DNA of 64,000 nt from Asticcacaulis sp. AC460 (GTDB lineage Bacteria; Pseudomonadota; Alphaproteobacteria; Caulobacterales; Caulobacteraceae), in assembly GCF_000495795.1 (NCBI RefSeq), contig NZ_AWGD01000031.1, positions 172,326 through 236,325 on the forward strand, given 5' to 3'. The notes beneath the pieces were generated by a model. That model saw only the letters and a program-made list of their open reading frames with translations, was not told the DNA's origin and searched no databases. Position 1 is the first letter of the stretch, and each line of letters starts with the position of its first letter. Position numbers and translations under genes: made by a program. Shown piece after piece: positions 61,740 through 64,000 of the stretch.

Positions 61740-63581
61740 ATGGTCGACTACGCCGATTTTCTGTTTCCAACGGCCTTGTCTGTGACGCCGACAAAACTGA
61801 ACCGTATTCTGTTCATCGGTTCCTGCCTGACGGAACACTATATCAGAGCCTTGAAGACGGAACGGCCGGAGGTGAACTCCGACTTCATCCTCTTTAACAA
61901 TCTGGGCCAGTTTCCAGCGGAGCCGCCTCGACCGATCGGCGAGTACGACCTGCAATATGTCCAGATTCCTCTGCGCAGCGTCCTGACCGACGCCGTGGTG
62001 GAGATGCCGCGCCTCAATGACGCCGCCTTTGCCGCCGAGTTGATGGATCGCGCCGGCACTATGCTGGAGATGATGCTCGACAAGGCCCTGACCTATAATC
62101 GCCAGCACGGCACCCTGACCCTGGTGTCCAATTTCATCGTGCCCCAGGGACACGCGGCCCCCAGCCTTACCGACCATGACACCGAAAGGGACCTGGTCTG
62201 GCTCGTCAAAAAGCTGAATGAAAAGCTGGCGGACGTCGTCCGGGGGTTCGGCAATGCCTATGTCGCCGATGTTGAAGCCATCGCCGCGACCATGGGCAAG
62301 ATCACCTTCCTGGACGATACCATCTCCTTCTATTCGCATGGATCGCTGATGTTCCCCGACTGGTCGGGGCATGAGAACAATCCCTTCTGGACCCAGCCCG
62401 AGCCCGGCCGCATCGAGATGGTTCCACCGATGACCGACATGTTCCCGGTCGCGTCCGAAAAATTCATGAAGGCCGTTTTCGCCCAGATCGATTACCTGTA
62501 CCGCATCGTCAGCCAGGTCGATCAGGTGAAGGTCGTCATTTTCGACCTCGACAACACGTTGTGGCGCGGCCAGATCGGCGATCACTATGTGCCGGGTGAA
62601 CCCTGGCCCTATTCCGACGGCTGGCCGATCGGTGTGTGGGAAAGCGTGCACCACCTGCGCGCCCGCGGCATCATGGTCGCCGTAAGCTCCAAAAACGACG
62701 AAGCCCTGGTGCGTGAACGCTGGTCCAACGCGGTCAATCCTCCGTTCCTGTCGCTGGACGACTTTGTCTCGGTCCAGATCAACTGGCATGCGAAGGCCGA
62801 AAACATCGCCCGGATTCTCAGCGATCTCAGTCTGACGCCGAAAAGCGCGGTGTTCGTCGATGACAATCCAGTGGAACGCGCCGCCTGCATGGAGGCCCTG
62901 CCGGGGCTTCGCACCATCGGGTCGAATCCGTTCCAGACGCGACGTCTGCTGCTGTGGGCGCCGGAAACCCAGGTCGCCCGGCTGACGGTGGAATCGAGCC
63001 GTCGCGAAAGCATGATGCGGGCTCAGATCGACCGCAAGACGCAGGCGAAGGACCTGAGCCGCGAGGCCTTCCTGCAGGGGCTGGGGACCGAGGTCACGTT
63101 GCTGGCCGTAGAGGGCGAAACCCAGAACGAATATTCGCGCGTCGTCGAACTGATCAACAAAACCAATCAGTTCAACACCAGCGGCAAGCGCTGGCAGAAC
63201 GCTGAACTCACCGGATTTCTGGCCCAGGGCGGCAAGATTCAGGCCTTCAAGGTCAAGGACCGTTATGCCGACTATGGCCTGGTCGGCGTGATTTTGATCA
63301 ATCGCACGAACATCGTGCAATATGTCATGAGCTGCCGGGTCCTGGGCATGGATATCGAGACCGTGGTGCTGGGCCAGATCGTTGCAAGGCTGCACGAAAC
63401 CCGCCCGGGGGCAACGATCGTCGGCACGATTAACGAGACCGAGTCGAACCTGCCCTGCCGCGATCTGTACACAAGGGCCGGTTTCGAAATGAGTTCGCAG
63501 CCGGGGATTTTCCTGGCCAAACCCGACTATCGCGTGCCGGTGTTCAAGCACGTGACCGTCAAGACCGAGGTTACCGCCTGA
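61740..63581 (+). CDS. FkbH-like HAD-IIIC protein with an SGNH-like N-terminal domain and acetyltransferase-like C-terminus
   Basis: About 613 residues. N-terminal region RILFIGSCLTEHYIRAL resembles the first block of SGNH hydrolases (Gly-Ser). The HAD domain begins VVIFDLDNTLWRGQIGDH (about residue 265), with SSKNDEALVRERW and FVDDNPVERAACMEALP, as in FkbH proteins that load glyceryl or other small acyl groups on carrier proteins or act in cell-surface sugar modification. A GNAT-like tail follows (INKTNQFNTSGKRW, VKDRYADYGLVGVILI, LPCRDLYTRAGF). The start is uncertain (ATG 61740 or GTG 61728). It follows the giant genes by about 100 bases. Confidence 0.85.
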   Translation: MVDYADFLFPTALSVTPTKLNRILFIGSCLTEHYIRALKTERPEVNSDFILFNNLGQFPAEPPRPIGEYDLQYVQIPLRSVLTDAVVEMPRLNDAAFAAELMDRAGTMLEMMLDKALTYNRQHGTLTLVSNFIVPQGHAAPSLTDHDTERDLVWLVKKLNEKLADVVRGFGNAYVADVEAIAATMGKITFLDDTISFYSHGSLMFPDWSGHENNPFWTQPEPGRIEMVPPMTDMFPVASEKFMKAVFAQIDYLYRIVSQVDQVKVVIFDLDNTLWRGQIGDHYVPGEPWPYSDGWPIGVWESVHHLRARGIMVAVSSKNDEALVRERWSNAVNPPFLSLDDFVSVQINWHAKAENIARILSDLSLTPKSAVFVDDNPVERAACMEALPGLRTIGSNPFQTRRLLLWAPETQVARLTVESSRRESMMRAQIDRKTQAKDLSREAFLQGLGTEVTLLAVEGETQNEYSRVVELINKTNQFNTSGKRWQNAELTGFLAQGGKIQAFKVKDRYADYGLVGVILINRTNIVQYVMSCRVLGMDIETVVLGQIVARLHETRPGATIVGTINETESNLPCRDLYTRAGFEMSSQPGIFLAKPDYRVPVFKHVTVKTEVTA

Positions 63582-63627
63582 TCACCCCCGTTCGCTGAAG
63601 CTTCGGGGGAGTTGGGATTTGGACAGC

Positions 63628-63660
63628 AAAAAGCCCCAGCTTTTGGGCTGGGGCTTTTTC
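63628..63660. terminator. Bidirectional rho-independent terminator
   Basis: AAAAAGCCCCAGC / GCTGGGGCTTTTT with a 6-base loop; A- and T-runs on both sides serve the FkbH-like gene on the plus strand and the rRNA/tRNA operon on the minus strand. Confidence 0.9.
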
Positions 63661-63665
63661 TGTTT

Positions 63666-63742
<77 letters not shown>

Positions 63743-63829
63743 GCAATATGGTAAAAGGACCGGATAGCGATGTACGCGATCCGGTCCTTAAAACTTGTAA
63801 TGAAGGGTTTTAGCAACTGCTCTTGGTAG

Positions 63830-63945
63830 ACCTGGCGACGACCTACTCTCCCGCGACTTAAGACGAAGTACCATCGGCCCAGGAAGGCTTAACGACCGAG
63901 TTCGGAATGGGATCGGGTGGGGACCTTCCGGCATAGCCACCAGGT
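63830..63945 (-). rRNA. rrf: 5S ribosomal RNA
   Basis: About 115 nucleotides on the minus strand, from CCTGGTGGCTATGCCGGAAG to the closing ...CGTCGCCAGG, containing CCACCCGATCCCATTCCGAA and GGGAGAGTAGGTCGTCGCCA. The 5' and 3' ends pair to form helix I. The 23S rRNA should lie beyond the right edge of the window. Confidence 0.95.
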
Positions 63946-64000
63946 CAACCAAAAGCAGTTGCTGTAATTGAGAAGACATTGTCAGGACGTCCCGACTTAA

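Overview
The window looks like a chromosomal segment of a high-GC alphaproteobacterium, most probably a member of the Caulobacterales close to Asticcacaulis or Caulobacter. This is inferred from the Caulobacter/Xanthomonas-type TonB-dependent receptor, the non-phosphorylated deoxy-sugar pathways, the many GC-rich intergenic palindromes, and the 5S rRNA followed by initiator tRNA at the right edge (end of an rRNA operon read on the minus strand). No species assignment can be made without a search.

Layout. 1-7.1 kb: sugar utilisation block (enolase-superfamily enzyme cut by the window edge, aldo/keto reductase, lactonase, MFS transporter, then a TonB-dependent receptor). 7.3-13.6 kb: accessory stretch with a type II restriction-modification pair of lower GC, an Imm50-like protein and a broken second copy of it, small membrane proteins, a four-gene ArsR-controlled unit with a perfect 12-bp inverted-repeat operator, and a WGR-like protein. 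13.7-24.8 kb: mixed housekeeping (NIPSNAP lipoprotein, LuxR-type regulator, chemotaxis receptor plus XRE regulator, ArsR/SRPBCC pair, Pho-box-controlled phosphate transporter, Nudix hydrolase, EamA exporter with divergent Lrp regulator). 24.8-49.3 kb: a large 6-deoxysugar region. 49.5-53.5 kb: RluA, methyltransferase, DUF1304 protein and S9 peptidase operon, and a ParD remnant. 53.6-63.6 kb: two giant proteins of unrecognised family and an FkbH-like HAD protein. 63.6-64 kb: terminator, tRNA-fMet, 5S rRNA.

How the genes fit together. L-rhamnose would be released by the GH78 rhamnosidase, equilibrated by a mutarotase, oxidised by L-rhamnose 1-dehydrogenase, delactonised, dehydrated by L-rhamnonate dehydratase, oxidised by an SDR and cleaved by an FAH-family hydrolase to pyruvate and L-lactate. 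A parallel L-fucose set is present (GH141-like beta-helix enzyme, AKR, lactonase, BDH2-like SDR, second FAH hydrolase). Both routes give L-lactate, which LldD would turn into pyruvate.

The most unusual part is the eight-gene minus-strand operon at 29.4-37.4 kb. It joins typical sugar enzymes (DUF4432 epimerase-like protein, SDR, 2-hydroxyacid dehydrogenase, glycerate-kinase-like protein, LldD) with a CaiB/BaiF CoA-transferase, an enoyl-CoA hydratase and a solute-binding-like protein that has no signal peptide. That combination suggests a CoA-dependent route for a sugar acid that I do not recognise. A shared ATCATACAT-type sequence precedes this operon and several other sugar units. The second candidate for something undescribed is the giant two-gene pair at 53.7-61.6 kb with a three-arm, mutually exclusive hairpin region in front of it.
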